NCBI GenBank assembly: GCA_035553375.1
Contig: DATNCY010000105.1
Span: forward strand, 1-64,000
Direction of reading: 5' to 3'
DNA: 64,000 nt
Source of the DNA: JAJPHU01 sp035553375
GTDB taxonomy: Bacteria > Planctomycetota > Planctomycetia > Gemmatales > Gemmataceae
Shown in pieces: positions 53,422 through 63,300 of the stretch. Each line of letters opens with the position of its first letter. Within the stretch, counting starts at the first letter, position 1. Under the pieces are notes generated by a model. The model ran no database searches. It saw only the letters and a list, made by a program, of their open reading frames with translations, and was not told the origin of the DNA. Made by a program: the position numbers and the translations under genes.

Positions 53422-54728
53422 TATTCGAGGTACTCCCGCGGATCGGTGATGACTCCCGTGATGGCGCTGGCGGCCACGGTCAGCGGGCTGGCGAGGTAAA
53501 CGCGCGCTTCCTTGTGCCCCATGCGGCCGGGGAAATTGCGATTCGTCGTGCTGATGCAACTCATCGGCTGATTGAGCCGGCCAAACGTATCGCTCGGTCC
53601 ACCGAGACAGGCGGCGCACGACGGCGGACCCACCTTCGCCCCGGCCGACAAGAACACTTCTTCGAGCGTTTGGCCATTGATTTTTTCGGCCTTCAGGCCG
53701 GCCGCTACCTCGCTGGTGGCCGGTACGATGAAGGTGTCGATCTTGACACTTTTGCCGCTGAGGATTCCTGCGGCGGCGCGGAAGTCGGTCAGCTTGCCGC
53801 CGGTACATGAGCCGATGTAAGCGCGATCGAGCTTGGTGCCGCGCACTTCGCCGACGGCCGCGCGATTGTCCGGGCTGTGCGGCTTGGCAACGACTGGCTG
53901 CAATTTCGATACGTCGTAGACCTTCTCGAAAATGAACTTGGCACCCGCGTCGGAAGCCACGGGCGTGAAGGGAATGTTGTGTTTGTTGCGGGCGTTGACG
54001 TAATCGAGCGTGACCTTGTCCGGCGCGATGACGCCGTTTTTGCCGCCGGCCTCGATGACCATGTTGCACAGCGTCATACGTTCTTCAATGTTGAGCGCGT
54101 ACAACGCCTCGCCATCGAACTCCATAGCGCGGTAGGTCGCACCATCGCAGCCGATGTCGCCGATGACGGCGAGGATCAAATCCTTGGCCATCAGGTACGG
54201 CGGTAACTGGCCCTCGAAGACGAAACGCATGGTCGGCGGCGCTTTGACCCACAATTTGCCGGCACCGAGGATGAAACCGGCGTCGGTATTGCCGATGCCG
54301 GTGGCGAACTCGCCGAACGCGCCCGCCGTGCAGGTATGACTGTCGGTGCCGAACAATACTTCGCCGGGCCGCGTGTGGCCTTCCTCCGGCAGGGCGATAT
54401 GGCAGACGCCTTTGTATTTGTCGGTGCCAACATCGTAGTAGTACGGCAAATTCTGCTCGCGGACGAACTCACGCAACACGTCCACGTTGCGGTTGGCCAT
54501 CTTGTCGGCGGTGAAGATGTAATGGTCGGGAATGATGACGACTTTCTTGCGATCCCACACCTTGGCATCCTTGCCGAAGTGCTGTTTGAAGATGCCGATG
54601 GTGCCGGGACCGCACACATCATGCGTCATAAGGACATCGACATCGACCCAGATATTGTCGCCGGGCTGGACGGCGTCGCGTCCGGCATGGCGGGCGAGGA
54701 TCTTTTCGGTCAAGGTCATCGGCGTCAT
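53421..54728 (-). CDS. leuC: 3-Isopropylmalate dehydratase large subunit (LeuC)
   Basis: 435 residues from ATG 54728, with GAGGAG 10 bases before it. Aconitase-type iron-sulfur enzyme. Substrate-loop motif LMTHDVCGPGTIGIF, LFGTDSHTCTAGAFGEFATGIGNTD, and cluster cysteines in YIGSCTGGKLTDFRAA and PSCAACLGGPSDTFGRL. Length and sequence fit the shorter LeuC2/homoaconitase-like branch rather than the about 470-residue E. coli type. Co-transcribed with leuD after a 28-bp hairpin. Confidence 0.92.
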   Translation of the reverse strand: MTPMTLTEKILARHAGRDAVQPGDNIWVDVDVLMTHDVCGPGTIGIFKQHFGKDAKVWDRKKVVIIPDHYIFTADKMANRNVDVLREFVREQNLPYYYDVGTDKYKGVCHIALPEEGHTRPGEVLFGTDSHTCTAGAFGEFATGIGNTDAGFILGAGKLWVKAPPTMRFVFEGQLPPYLMAKDLILAVIGDIGCDGATYRAMEFDGEALYALNIEERMTLCNMVIEAGGKNGVIAPDKVTLDYVNARNKHNIPFTPVASDAGAKFIFEKVYDVSKLQPVVAKPHSPDNRAAVGEVRGTKLDRAYIGSCTGGKLTDFRAAAGILSGKSVKIDTFIVPATSEVAAGLKAEKINGQTLEEVFLSAGAKVGPPSCAACLGGPSDTFGRLNQPMSCISTTNRNFPGRMGHKEARVYLASPLTVAASAITGVITDPREYLE

Positions 54729-54871
54729 ATAAAGCTGGCTCCTCAAGAGCATTACGACTTCACGGAAAACGTCATTATAGACGACTGGCCAAAGAACGAC
54801 ATACGAGACGAACGCGCGGTGAATTTTTTCTGATGGAGAAAACGCCGTCGGCCGGTTACGCTATGCCTCAC

Positions 54872-54924
54872 ATAGCCCCCGGCTTGCCGGGGGAATTGAA
54901 TACCCCGCCAAGCCGGGGGCTATC
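54872..54924. repeat. Palindrome, family F
   Basis: Imperfect arms ATAGCCCCCGGCTTGCCGGG and its complement (CCCCGCCAAGCCGGGGGCTA) around 13 bases, between divergent leuC and the SMP-30 gene. It ends about 25 bases before the SMP-30 start and may affect its leader. Confidence 0.7.
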
Positions 54925-54948
54925 TACCACTCTCTCTGGAGATTCTCC

Positions 54949-56001
54949 ATGCGTACCGTCGCTCTGCTCCTCTCCCTTCTCTCGGCCGGTGTCGTATCGG
55001 CCGCCGATGTACCCAAACCATCCGGCGACGCCATCGTCTCACCCGATGCCAAGCTGGAAAAGTTGTTCACCCGTAGCGCCGCCATTCACGGCGGACTCAC
55101 CGAAGGACCGACGCCCGCGCCGGACGGCAGCATTTATTTCTCGGACATTCCGCTTGGCAAAGATAAGGGCATGATCCTGCGTTTCGATCCCAAGACGAAG
55201 AAAACGACCGTTTTCGCCAAGGATAGTCATAAGTCGAATGGCCTGAAATTCGACGCGAAAGGTTTCCTGATCGCCTGTGAGGGTTCCGACGTGGGTGGCC
55301 GCTGCGTCGGGCGTTGGGACATCAAGAGCCGCAAACGCACGGTGATCGCCGACCGCTACCAGGGCAAGCGTTTCAATGCCCCCAACGATCTCGCCATCGA
55401 CCGCAAGGGCCGCATCTACTTCACCGATCCGCGCTACCTCGGCACGGAGCCGCGCGAACTGGAGCATCGAGCGGTCTATCGCATCGACACCGACGGCAAG
55501 GTGATCGAGGTGACGCACACGCTGGAAAAGCCCAACGGCATCGCTCTGAGTCCCGATCAAAAATATCTCTACGTCGCCGACCACAACAACGGCACCGACC
55601 GCATCGATCCCACCGCGCCGGCACCGAAACTCGGCGCGATGAAAGTGTATCGCTTCTCGCTCGGCGATGATGGGTTGGTCCACGGTTCGGGCAAGGTCAT
55701 CGTCGATTTCGGCACCGAAGCGGGCAGCGATGGTATGACAGTCGATGCCCGAGGGAACATTTATCTGGCGGCGCGCAGTCTGAAGCGACCGGGCATTCTG
55801 GTCGTTGATCCGGATGGCAAGGAAGTCGCCTTCATTCCGACTGGCCCTTCGCAGTCCGGGGCCAAGGAGCCAAGGGGTATTCCCAGCAATTGCTGCTTCG
55901 GCGTCGGCGACGAGAGCAAAATGCTATATGTCACGGTAGACGTGAGCCTGTACCGCATCCCGCTCAAGGTGGAAGGCTATCACGTCCCGTTCGAGAAATA
56001 G
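54949..56001 (+). CDS. Exported SMP-30/gluconolactonase-like protein
   Basis: 350 residues with a signal peptide (MRTVALLLSLLSAGVVSAADV); GGAG lies just upstream. Six-bladed propeller of the SMP-30/gluconolactonase/LRE family: LTEGPTPAPDGSIYFSDI (metal Glu), KSNGLKFDAKGFLIACEG, FNAPNDLAIDRKGRIYFTDPRYLG (metal Asn/Asp), LEKPNGIALSPDQKYLYVAD and GSDGMTVDARGNIYLAA. A periplasmic lactonase acting on sugar lactones is likely, though several relatives have other ester substrates. Confidence 0.9.
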   Translation: MRTVALLLSLLSAGVVSAADVPKPSGDAIVSPDAKLEKLFTRSAAIHGGLTEGPTPAPDGSIYFSDIPLGKDKGMILRFDPKTKKTTVFAKDSHKSNGLKFDAKGFLIACEGSDVGGRCVGRWDIKSRKRTVIADRYQGKRFNAPNDLAIDRKGRIYFTDPRYLGTEPRELEHRAVYRIDTDGKVIEVTHTLEKPNGIALSPDQKYLYVADHNNGTDRIDPTAPAPKLGAMKVYRFSLGDDGLVHGSGKVIVDFGTEAGSDGMTVDARGNIYLAARSLKRPGILVVDPDGKEVAFIPTGPSQSGAKEPRGIPSNCCFGVGDESKMLYVTVDVSLYRIPLKVEGYHVPFEK

Positions 56002-56014
56002 GCTCCCATGTCCT

Positions 56015-56090
56015 CGTGGTCGGACTCACCTCATTTGATAGGCTGTTGCCAGCCAGTATTTCGCCTGTCAAATGAAGTGAGCCGACCACG
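56015..56090. terminator. Long imperfect hairpin between convergent genes
   Basis: Arms about 56015-56043 and 56063-56090 (CGTGGTCGGACTCACCTCAT against ATGAAGTGAGCCGACCACG, few mismatches) with a 19-base loop. It lies between the SMP-30 stop and the DUF2306 stop. Probably another repeat-family palindrome working as a two-way terminator. Confidence 0.65.
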
Positions 56091-56133
56091 ACGGACGTTC
56101 TCCCGAGTGATCATCTCGAAAAAGAGTCGGGCC

Positions 56134-56769
56134 TCAGGACGGCCGCGCTGATAAGCGCTCCACGATCTCGTAGGCCGCCAGCGGGAACAGCCAACTGCTC
56201 CAAGCCGCGAAGATATACGCGCCCTCGGGACTCGGCACCCCGACCAGTCCCGCCGTCCCCGAGATCAGACGAAGGGTTACCGCCGAACAGATCAAGACAT
56301 AAGAGCGAATCATCCAGCGACGGTGCCGGTCGTAGAGGCGGCGGCGCGCGTAAACGACACCGGCGATCGCACAACTCGCGGCCGCCGCCGATAGCAAAAA
56401 AAAACTTAGCCCCGCCGGCCAACCGCCGAAGGCGTGCCGGGACATCACCACGCTGCTCGGAAGTACGAATAACAGCAGAACGACGACCTGAACCCGACCC
56501 AACCAGCCGTGCCAGCCGCCGTGACGATGGCGAACGGTTTCGCTCAGCAGGATCAACCCGTTGAACAGCACGAGCGGACCGGAAACAATGTGGACGTAGA
56601 ACGCCGCCCGGTAAGCGCCGGTGAACATCGCCTCGCGGCCTTGTAGGAAGAGCGAATCGAAATTGGGCGGGAAGTAATCGGGATAGTTCGCCAAAATCGC
56701 GACCAGCACCCGCAGAATCAACACGACCGCGAGCCAGCGCAGAATCGTCGTTAGAATTCGGTACCTCAT
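56134..56769 (-). CDS. DUF2306-like membrane protein
   Basis: 211 residues from ATG 56769; the frame extends upstream over the DUF1559 gene but is not coding there. Four to five transmembrane helices. FYVHIVSGPLVLFNGLILLSETVRHRHGGWHGWLGRVQV has the histidines and GR-x-Y/V pattern of DUF2306 proteins. DRHRRWMIRSYVLICSAVTLRL is the second signature. Function of the family is unknown. It follows the DUF1559 gene by 8 bases. Confidence 0.82.
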   Translation of the reverse strand: MRYRILTTILRWLAVVLILRVLVAILANYPDYFPPNFDSLFLQGREAMFTGAYRAAFYVHIVSGPLVLFNGLILLSETVRHRHGGWHGWLGRVQVVVLLLFVLPSSVVMSRHAFGGWPAGLSFFLLSAAAASCAIAGVVYARRRLYDRHRRWMIRSYVLICSAVTLRLISGTAGLVGVPSPEGAYIFAAWSSWLFPLAAYEIVERLSARPS

Positions 56770-56777
56770 CGTGATGC

Positions 56778-57602
56778 TCAATCCAAATCGACCCGTTCTC
56801 CGCCGGCGATAGTAATCGCGGCCGCCAATTTCTTCGGGTCGATCGAGGAGCGGAGGAACCGAACCGAGCCGTCGGCCATCGCGGCATTCATTCCGCCCGA
56901 ATGTCCGCCGAACAGCGCTTTGTCGCCGTCCAGCGGCCCATCGGCGGGATCGAATCCTCGCAATGTTGAGGAGCCGCCGCGCGCCCACGGTCCAAGGTCA
57001 AAACGCGTTTCCATCAGGGCGATCGTGTTCGAGGTGCCATCTTTGATCATCGTCACTGAGGTCCGGCGGTTGTAGCCCATGAAGCCGTTGCCGGCAGCGC
57101 CCGCCGGTTGCCCGGCGGCAGCGTGCCCGATACCGGACATTGCGACGTAATGAGTCACCGCGTCGTCCGTCGCCACGTCCTTCGAGGCGGGACAGAGGAA
57201 CATCTTGATCCTCGTTCGCGCCGCGGAGAGATTCCCGGCGTATCCCTTTTCACGGTTGAATTGCCGATACAAGGAATCCTGTTCCAGGTACGGCAACAGC
57301 GTGACCATCCAACTGAGCCGCTCCTCGGGAGTTGTTCCCGGCCCAAAACAACCCGGAGGGAACAATCGTTCGGCAGGCGAATCCGGGGAATTTGTTGATG
57401 GATACCGTGCCGGTCTATCCATAGACTCAAAGTTGTGCATGGCCAGCATGAGTTGCTTGAGATTGTTGGAACACTGAGCCCGTGCGGCAGGCTCACGAAC
57501 TCGACGAACCGCCGGGAGCAGCAGGGCGATCAAGATTGCAATAATGGCGATGACGACAAGCAATTCGGTAAGGGTAAATCCATTGCGTGTAGACCGGGAC
57601 AT
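56778..57602 (-). CDS. DUF1559 prepilin-like protein
   Basis: 274 residues from ATG 57602 (MSRSTRNGFTLTELLVVIAI); a longer frame starts at 57620. The class III signal (G-FTLTELL, cleaved after Gly9) and hydrophobic helix are followed by the planctomycete-specific ARAQCSNNLKQLMLAMHNFE. The C-terminal H-X9-DG motif reads GHSGGMNAAMADGSVRFL. These pseudopilins are strongly expanded in planctomycetes and are presumed to be cell-surface or secretion-linked. An adjacent type II secretion system is not present. Confidence 0.93.
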   Translation of the reverse strand: MSRSTRNGFTLTELLVVIAIIAILIALLLPAVRRVREPAARAQCSNNLKQLMLAMHNFESMDRPARYPSTNSPDSPAERLFPPGCFGPGTTPEERLSWMVTLLPYLEQDSLYRQFNREKGYAGNLSAARTRIKMFLCPASKDVATDDAVTHYVAMSGIGHAAAGQPAGAAGNGFMGYNRRTSVTMIKDGTSNTIALMETRFDLGPWARGGSSTLRGFDPADGPLDGDKALFGGHSGGMNAAMADGSVRFLRSSIDPKKLAAAITIAGGERVDLD

Positions 57603-57682
57603 GGCTGATCCTCGAAGCACGAAAAGTGTCGGTGCGCTTGTTGATCTTACCCGAACGATCGGCGCTCACAGTTATGCCGGGG

Positions 57683-58111
57683 TCATTTGGCCGGGGCGGG
57701 GGACAGCCGCTTGACCTGGGTGACCCACAAGCGTTCTGGATTGGCGATCCAGGAGACCACCACCCGGTCCCCGACCTGCAAACGCTTCAGGGCGTTCGCC
57801 AGGGCCGGGTTCGGCCCCTTGGCCTTGGCATCCCAGGGCACGATGTAGCGGACGGTGAGATCTTTGGGTCTCTCCCCTTTGAGGTCCACATAGCCGGCAT
57901 CGCGGGCCACGACGATACCGCGCTTGACCCCGCGCCCGCTCGTGGGCGTTAGCACCGCGATCTTGGTCACCAACCGTTTGTCTTTGCGCTTTTCCCATTG
58001 CATGGAGACGGTGTTGGACGGGAATACCTTCCGCAGGACCAACTCCAGTTTCGGGTCCACCGCTTCGTTGGGCAGTGCCGGGAGCGGCCTTGCGGCACAA
58101 TGCAAGCTCAC
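57683..58111 (-). CDS. Hypothetical small basic protein
   Basis: 142 residues, beta-rich: VSMQWEKRKDKRLVTKIAVLTP, GIVVARDAGYVDLKGERPKD, LQVGDRVVVSWIANPERLWV. The last part resembles a small OB- or KOW-like barrel, but no family is recognised. The start overlaps the upstream exported-protein gene stop by 4 bases. It may start later at an internal methionine, since the first 35 residues look atypical. Confidence 0.6.
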   Translation of the reverse strand: MSLHCAARPLPALPNEAVDPKLELVLRKVFPSNTVSMQWEKRKDKRLVTKIAVLTPTSGRGVKRGIVVARDAGYVDLKGERPKDLTVRYIVPWDAKAKGPNPALANALKRLQVGDRVVVSWIANPERLWVTQVKRLSPAPAK

Positions 58112-59667
58112 GGAGCAGGACGGGTCGCGGTGTATTTCAAGTCATCCAGGTAGATCCGCACGATTTGCCCGCCGATGTTCGACGTGAACAACCCGAAGCG
58201 ATCGAAGCTCGCACCCTGGGTCTTGATGCCCTTCTTCAAGGGGAGTGTCACGGCTTCCTTGTCCAGGGTTATGGTAATGGCGCCGTTGCCGCCCTCCGCG
58301 GCTGGATCGTAGATCAGAGACCAGTCATAGACCTTCCCTGGCGTGAGGATCGGCCCGGCAGCGGCTTGGAACCTGATTCCCTTGGCGGTCATAAGCGAGG
58401 GGTGGAAGTAGTGGCCGACGCGCGTCGGGCCACCGACGTGGACGCCGAGAAAATGCCCCGCCTCGACCGGTGGCTTCTCCTTGTTGGCGCTGTTGAACCA
58501 ACCGAGGAACATGTCCGCGTCCGGCGCGCCCACCTTCAGCACTACCTTGCCGCTCGCCGCCAGCCGGTCGTCGAGCGTCAGCGGGCCGACCTTGTCGGCG
58601 TAGTAAGCATACTTGCCGGAGCGCCAGAAGGTGCCGCCGACTTCGCCGACCTTGCAGCCGGCGTGGTTGGTGGGGCTGAAACCGAAGTCGTGGGCACCGC
58701 CGACGTCCTTCGACTGATACGTGGTGCGGTTCCCGGAGGCGTCCCACTTCGGGTCCTGGGAAAAAGCCTGGGTGCGTCCAAGGTATTTCAGATTGTCGAA
58801 GAAAATACTCATCGAGCCGCCGGGTTTCATCATGTTCATCAGGCCAAAATGGTCGAACGTCGCGCCCTGCTTCCGGTAACCCTCGGGCAGATCGACAGTG
58901 AAGGCGGTCACGTCGGGGAAGCGGCGGCGGGCCTCCTTCTTGTGGCTCTCGGGGATGTCGGCTTTGGAGAACTCGCCCGGCTTCGGAGCCTCACCGCGGA
59001 TGGTGAATTTGAATTGGCCGCGGCCGCCGGCACCCTCGGGATCATAGTCGAGTGTCCACTGGTAGCGTGTGCCGTCGTTGCGGATCGGGGTGGGACGAAA
59101 CTTGCCGGGGATGAACGGCGTGACGAACGTGCCGCAACTCTGGTTCCGGCCCGTAATGAGCCGCACGGCCAAACGAGCGCCGCTGCGCTCGCAGTCCATG
59201 TTCATGCCCAGCGACCCGGTGGGGCGGCCGCCCGCGCTGAGTTGCTCGGCCCGGAAGAAGCCGAAGAAGATGCCGCCGCCGGGGGCGGTCTTCGTCAGGG
59301 CGAAGGTTCCGGACGCGCTGAGCTTGTTGTCGAGCGTCACGGGGCCGATTGTGTCGGCGTAGTACGCCGGCTTGGACGCCCTCATGACCTGCCCGCCGAT
59401 CTCGCCCTTCTCCTCGCCAGCGAAATTCGTCTTGCTATAGCCGAAATCCTGCACGACCGTCGGCAGTCGCTGCGGAACGACGTGGTTGTTGTGGCCCTCC
59501 CAGCCGGGGTCCTTATCGAAGGATTCAGTCTTGAGGACGGTCTTCGGTTGATCGTCGGCCGTGCCGATTCCCGCGCCAACGGCCAGCGCGACCAACAGCG
59601 CCGCACAAACCAAGCTCCTCGTGCCCCACGGCCCCTGCGGCCGAGCGGGCTGGTGTGTTCTAGTCAT
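58108..59667 (-). CDS. Exported two-domain protein with internal duplication
   Basis: 519 residues with a signal peptide (LVCAALLVALAVGAGIGTADD). The rest is two copies of one beta-sandwich-like domain. In copy 1 the markers are DPGWEGHNN and FGYSKTNFAGEEKGEIGG and AYYADTIGPVTLDNKLSASG. In copy 2 they are DPKWDASGN and FGFSPTNHAGCKVGEVGG and AYYADKVGPLTLDDRLAASG. The fold is consistent with concanavalin-type carbohydrate-binding or laminin-G-like modules of unknown ligand. Coupled with the downstream small protein. Confidence 0.78.
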   Translation of the reverse strand: MTRTHQPARPQGPWGTRSLVCAALLVALAVGAGIGTADDQPKTVLKTESFDKDPGWEGHNNHVVPQRLPTVVQDFGYSKTNFAGEEKGEIGGQVMRASKPAYYADTIGPVTLDNKLSASGTFALTKTAPGGGIFFGFFRAEQLSAGGRPTGSLGMNMDCERSGARLAVRLITGRNQSCGTFVTPFIPGKFRPTPIRNDGTRYQWTLDYDPEGAGGRGQFKFTIRGEAPKPGEFSKADIPESHKKEARRRFPDVTAFTVDLPEGYRKQGATFDHFGLMNMMKPGGSMSIFFDNLKYLGRTQAFSQDPKWDASGNRTTYQSKDVGGAHDFGFSPTNHAGCKVGEVGGTFWRSGKYAYYADKVGPLTLDDRLAASGKVVLKVGAPDADMFLGWFNSANKEKPPVEAGHFLGVHVGGPTRVGHYFHPSLMTAKGIRFQAAAGPILTPGKVYDWSLIYDPAAEGGNGAITITLDKEAVTLPLKKGIKTQGASFDRFGLFTSNIGGQIVRIYLDDLKYTATRPAP

Positions 59668-60331
59668 GGTCGGACTCCCTACCGGTTCTCAGAATCGCCA
59701 TCTTTCCATCGCTCCTCTATGAAACCCCCGCCTGGGACCGGGGTTTCGATTCAGAGGAGTGGCGGACCGTGAAAGGTGAGTGTGTGCTGGTCTTAGCAGT
59801 GCCCTTTGCCGCCGAATGAGTCGTTCAGCAGAATCGTACGCCGGCAACCAGCCAATCTTGAGTGGATTCTGCCTAGCTCCTGGCAATCACCCGATTCTGC
59901 TGCAACGACGAAAGGTTCGGCAGAATAGCGACGCACCACCAATAAATACACCCCACGGCGACATTCTTGCCGAGAATGGTGCGGCAGAAGGGCGACCACC
60001 GCCAAGAGAAACCGCGATGATCAAGCCTCACCTTGTCTTCGGTTAGACTCTGCGTCACCGGCCCGCGAGCAAAGCGCTCACGCCGGCTCCGCTAAGCCTA
60101 ACCGCTCCGTCAAGCCCCCGCAACCACCTGACCACCAAATGTCGCCTTTCTGCCGAACTGTTATTCAAGCGCTCGCGCCCTAAGTACCCGCTTAGGGCGC
60201 GCCCTAATTCGGATATTCCCCCCACCATGCCCTCCCGTCAAGCGAAAACCCTAAATAATACACGGAAAGAAACCACCAGCCCGCAGCGTCAGCAAGGGAC
60301 ACTCCCTTGCTGACGCTGCGGGCTGGTGCTG
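59668..60331. other. Gene-free region with palindromes
   Basis: About 660 bases without a credible gene. A 10-bp hairpin GCGCCCTAAG / CTTAGGGCGC lies at 60175-60200 and a family B palindrome at 60275-60327. The 59800-59950 part contains scattered copies of CGGCAGAAT/CAGCAGAAT-type words without clear spacing. Promoter of the leftward exported-protein operon is expected near 59700. Confidence 0.45.
60275..60327. repeat. REP-like palindrome, family B, copy 5
   Basis: Perfect 25-bp arms (60275-60299, 60303-60327), loop CAC, 4 bases beyond the stop of the DUF4091 gene. Likely terminator of that gene. Confidence 0.82.
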
Positions 60332-63300
60332 TTAGCGCAGCTTCTCGATCGCGTCGTCGAGACGAGCGCGGAGGCGAACGAAACTCGCTTCGCCCTTCAA
60401 TTCACGATCGCCCAGGCGGAAGCTGCCGAGAATGTCGGCGAGGAGTTTCTCGGCAGCGTGTGCGGCCAGCGTGCCCTTTTGCTCTCGCGCCAAACGAGCC
60501 AGCGTCAGCATGCGTCGATAGTCGCCCAATCCCTCGCGCAACCGCTCGAACTGAACGGCGGGAATCAATTCTCCCTCCGGGCTACAGTTGCACCAAGCGT
60601 AGTCGTCCTCGCGGCAATCGAGAGCGTAGTAGGGATCGCCGGCGACGGCGTTCCAGTGCCACGACAGCCGAAATTTCATGCCGTGCTGCTTGGCGGCCTT
60701 GTACATGTACACACCATAGGTCCAGCGATTGCCGCCGTTGTAAAAGGCCCAGTCGCCGCCCGCCGCGTGCAGCAATTTCACGCTGTCCTCATCATGCCCG
60801 TTCCAGTCGGCCACACTCAAAGCACGCGATAGCCGGAAGTGAGGATCGTTTTTGTTTTTGCCCTGAAACGAACTGGCGGCCGTGAACAAGGGCGGACCTT
60901 TGGGGAACGCCTTGCGATATGCCTCGGCATTCTCGGCGCTGCGGTTCACGTCGTCGCCGACCGGCTCATCACCGATGTTCCAGTACACCGGCAGCCAACC
61001 CGCCTTCTCGCCGTGCGCATGGATGGTCCCGAACATCGCCTGAATGAATCGGCTGTAATCGGTGAAGCCCGCCGCGCGCATGGCGTCTTCGTCACGGAAA
61101 TAGGTGTTCATACCATGAAACGGGCAATAGGTGACGACCGGCATATGAAAACCGTTCTCCTTGAAGCGTTTCATCTGCGCGTCGCCGTGCGTGAAGTCAA
61201 TTTGGGGAACGCCATCCTTGAAGCCGTTATAGGTCAGCACCGGCAGTCCGCTGGCGGTCGTAAAACCGTATTCACGCAGTTTTTTCAGCGAGCGCGTGGC
61301 CATGTCGCGATTCCATGCGGCGGTTTCCTCCTCATGCCAGGGCAGATCGATGGTATGTCCCCACGGACCAGCCGGGACATCGACCGCATCGAGTGTTCCC
61401 TTGCGCACCGTGAAGCGCAGCGGCAAGGATAGTTCACCGCCTTTCTCCGTCTTCAGGCGAACCGTACCGCGATAAACACCGGCGGCGGTATCGGCGGGCA
61501 CCTTGACGGTCAGCCAGAATGTGCGTGTGACTCCTGCGGGCACGTTTGCGGAAGCGCGGGGAATGATGAGTCGCGGTGAAAGGGTATAGACGCTGCCTTC
61601 CCCCGTCACTCGCGTGATACGGTGTTGGACGTAACCGACGTTGATCGCTCCTGAGGGGATGCTCGCCTCGCCGGAACCTTGCAGATCCGTGACCGTCAGC
61701 GATACTCGGCCAAGGTCTTGCTGCGGCCAAAGCGATACCGTGACTGGCTCATACTCGCCCGCGAAAGCGGAGCCGTTCAGTTCCTTCACGCGCTCGGCCG
61801 GCGCAGGCACATCATTCGAGTACACATCGCGCATCCAGTCGCGGCTGAAGGCGACAAAGCCTCGACTCTTCTCGTCCTCCGCCGGTTTGGGTGTTTCGTT
61901 GGCCGGACGATGCAAAACGCGCTTGAACGCATTATCGAAGTGAAAGCGGCGACGCTGCTGGACGAAATCGAGAAAACGCTTGCCCTCATCGGCCTTGGAA
62001 TCGGGATAGACGACAATCGCCGAGACACAGCAAGCCCAGTTTTCGCCCTCGAAGTCGATGTTCAGCTGTCCGTCACGAACATCGACTTCGTGAAGTTTCT
62101 CGCGGAAGTAGGGAATCTGATATTTGTCGAAGGTATTTTCGCCTGGCAGATCGTCCTGTTCCCAGAAGCGGAAATACTTCTTCTTGAAACTTTCAAGGTC
62201 CATTTTATCCACATAGCGAGACCCTTCGAGAATCAAGGCACGCCGGCGATAGACCTGATACTCGCCCCAGTAGCCGGAGGGAGAATCCATGTTGACGAAA
62301 ACGTGATACTTGCCGTTGGGCACATCAAGAGCCAGGCCACCCTTCTCGACGCAGATGAAATCGCGATAAAGCGGGTCGGGTTGCAAGGCATCGAAGGCTC
62401 GCCAGAAATGAGCGTCTTTCCAGCCGTAGCCGCGGCCTTTCGTGTAACGCCGGCTCATGTCAAGCGGTGTAAAGCCTTCCATGACAGGGCTGCCGGCAGG
62501 ACCGACATCGAAAGCCCACAATCCATTGAATTGGACTTTGGCCGTCTCTGTGTCGCGTTCCAGACGGATATAGTCGATAAACAAGGGCGCAGGCGGTTTG
62601 TCGCCGATGGCGAAGACGAGCCGGGTGATTGCATCCAATTGGAGCGCCCGACCGGGACGCGATTTTTCACCGACATACAGGGCGGTAGGCATAATCAGCG
62701 TGCTTTTGCCCGGTGGAATGACGGTCGTATAGTTGACGCGCGTCCAATAATCGCGTGTCTGCCGGTCGCGCACTTCGACGTTCAGTTCGACGGGCCGGTC
62801 GGCAGTGGTAAACACGTCCGCCTTGAGGTAGTCGTAGCCGCTCCAGTTCTGGGCGCTATCCATGCTGACATAGTCTCGATCAATGCGCAGGGACTTGTTT
62901 CCGTCGGTGGCATGTTCGCGGACCACGGTCCCGCCGCTGAAGGGATTGCGATCTTCAAAGGAGGTAATGGATTTAACCGGAGGACCGCCGCCCGCGGCCT
63001 TCTTCGCCGTCAACCCTGTGCCACAAGCGTAGCAACGATTCCAGCCGAGGTTGTTGCGGTAGCCGCACTCCGGGCAGCGCGCGGCATGATCGCCCAATTC
63101 GCCGGGCGGCTCGATGGCTTTTTCCTCCGTCCCGAATACTGGTTGCGGGGTCAGCGCGACCTCGTTATCCACCTTTTCCACAGCGACATCATCCACCCAC
63201 AAGTAACCGGGGGCCAGCAGGCCGAAACCGGGGTTGGATTGCTTTTTGTTTTCCTTGATCTCGCCGACAAAGGACAGTCGCGTCCAGCCGAAGGTGCCGC

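Noticed and set aside
58075..59772. 565-residue plus-strand frame
   Set aside because: Complement of the duplicated exported-protein gene and of the adjoining small gene.
59780..60046. 88-residue plus-strand frame
   Set aside because: No family, no ribosome-binding site, and composition unlike the surrounding genes.
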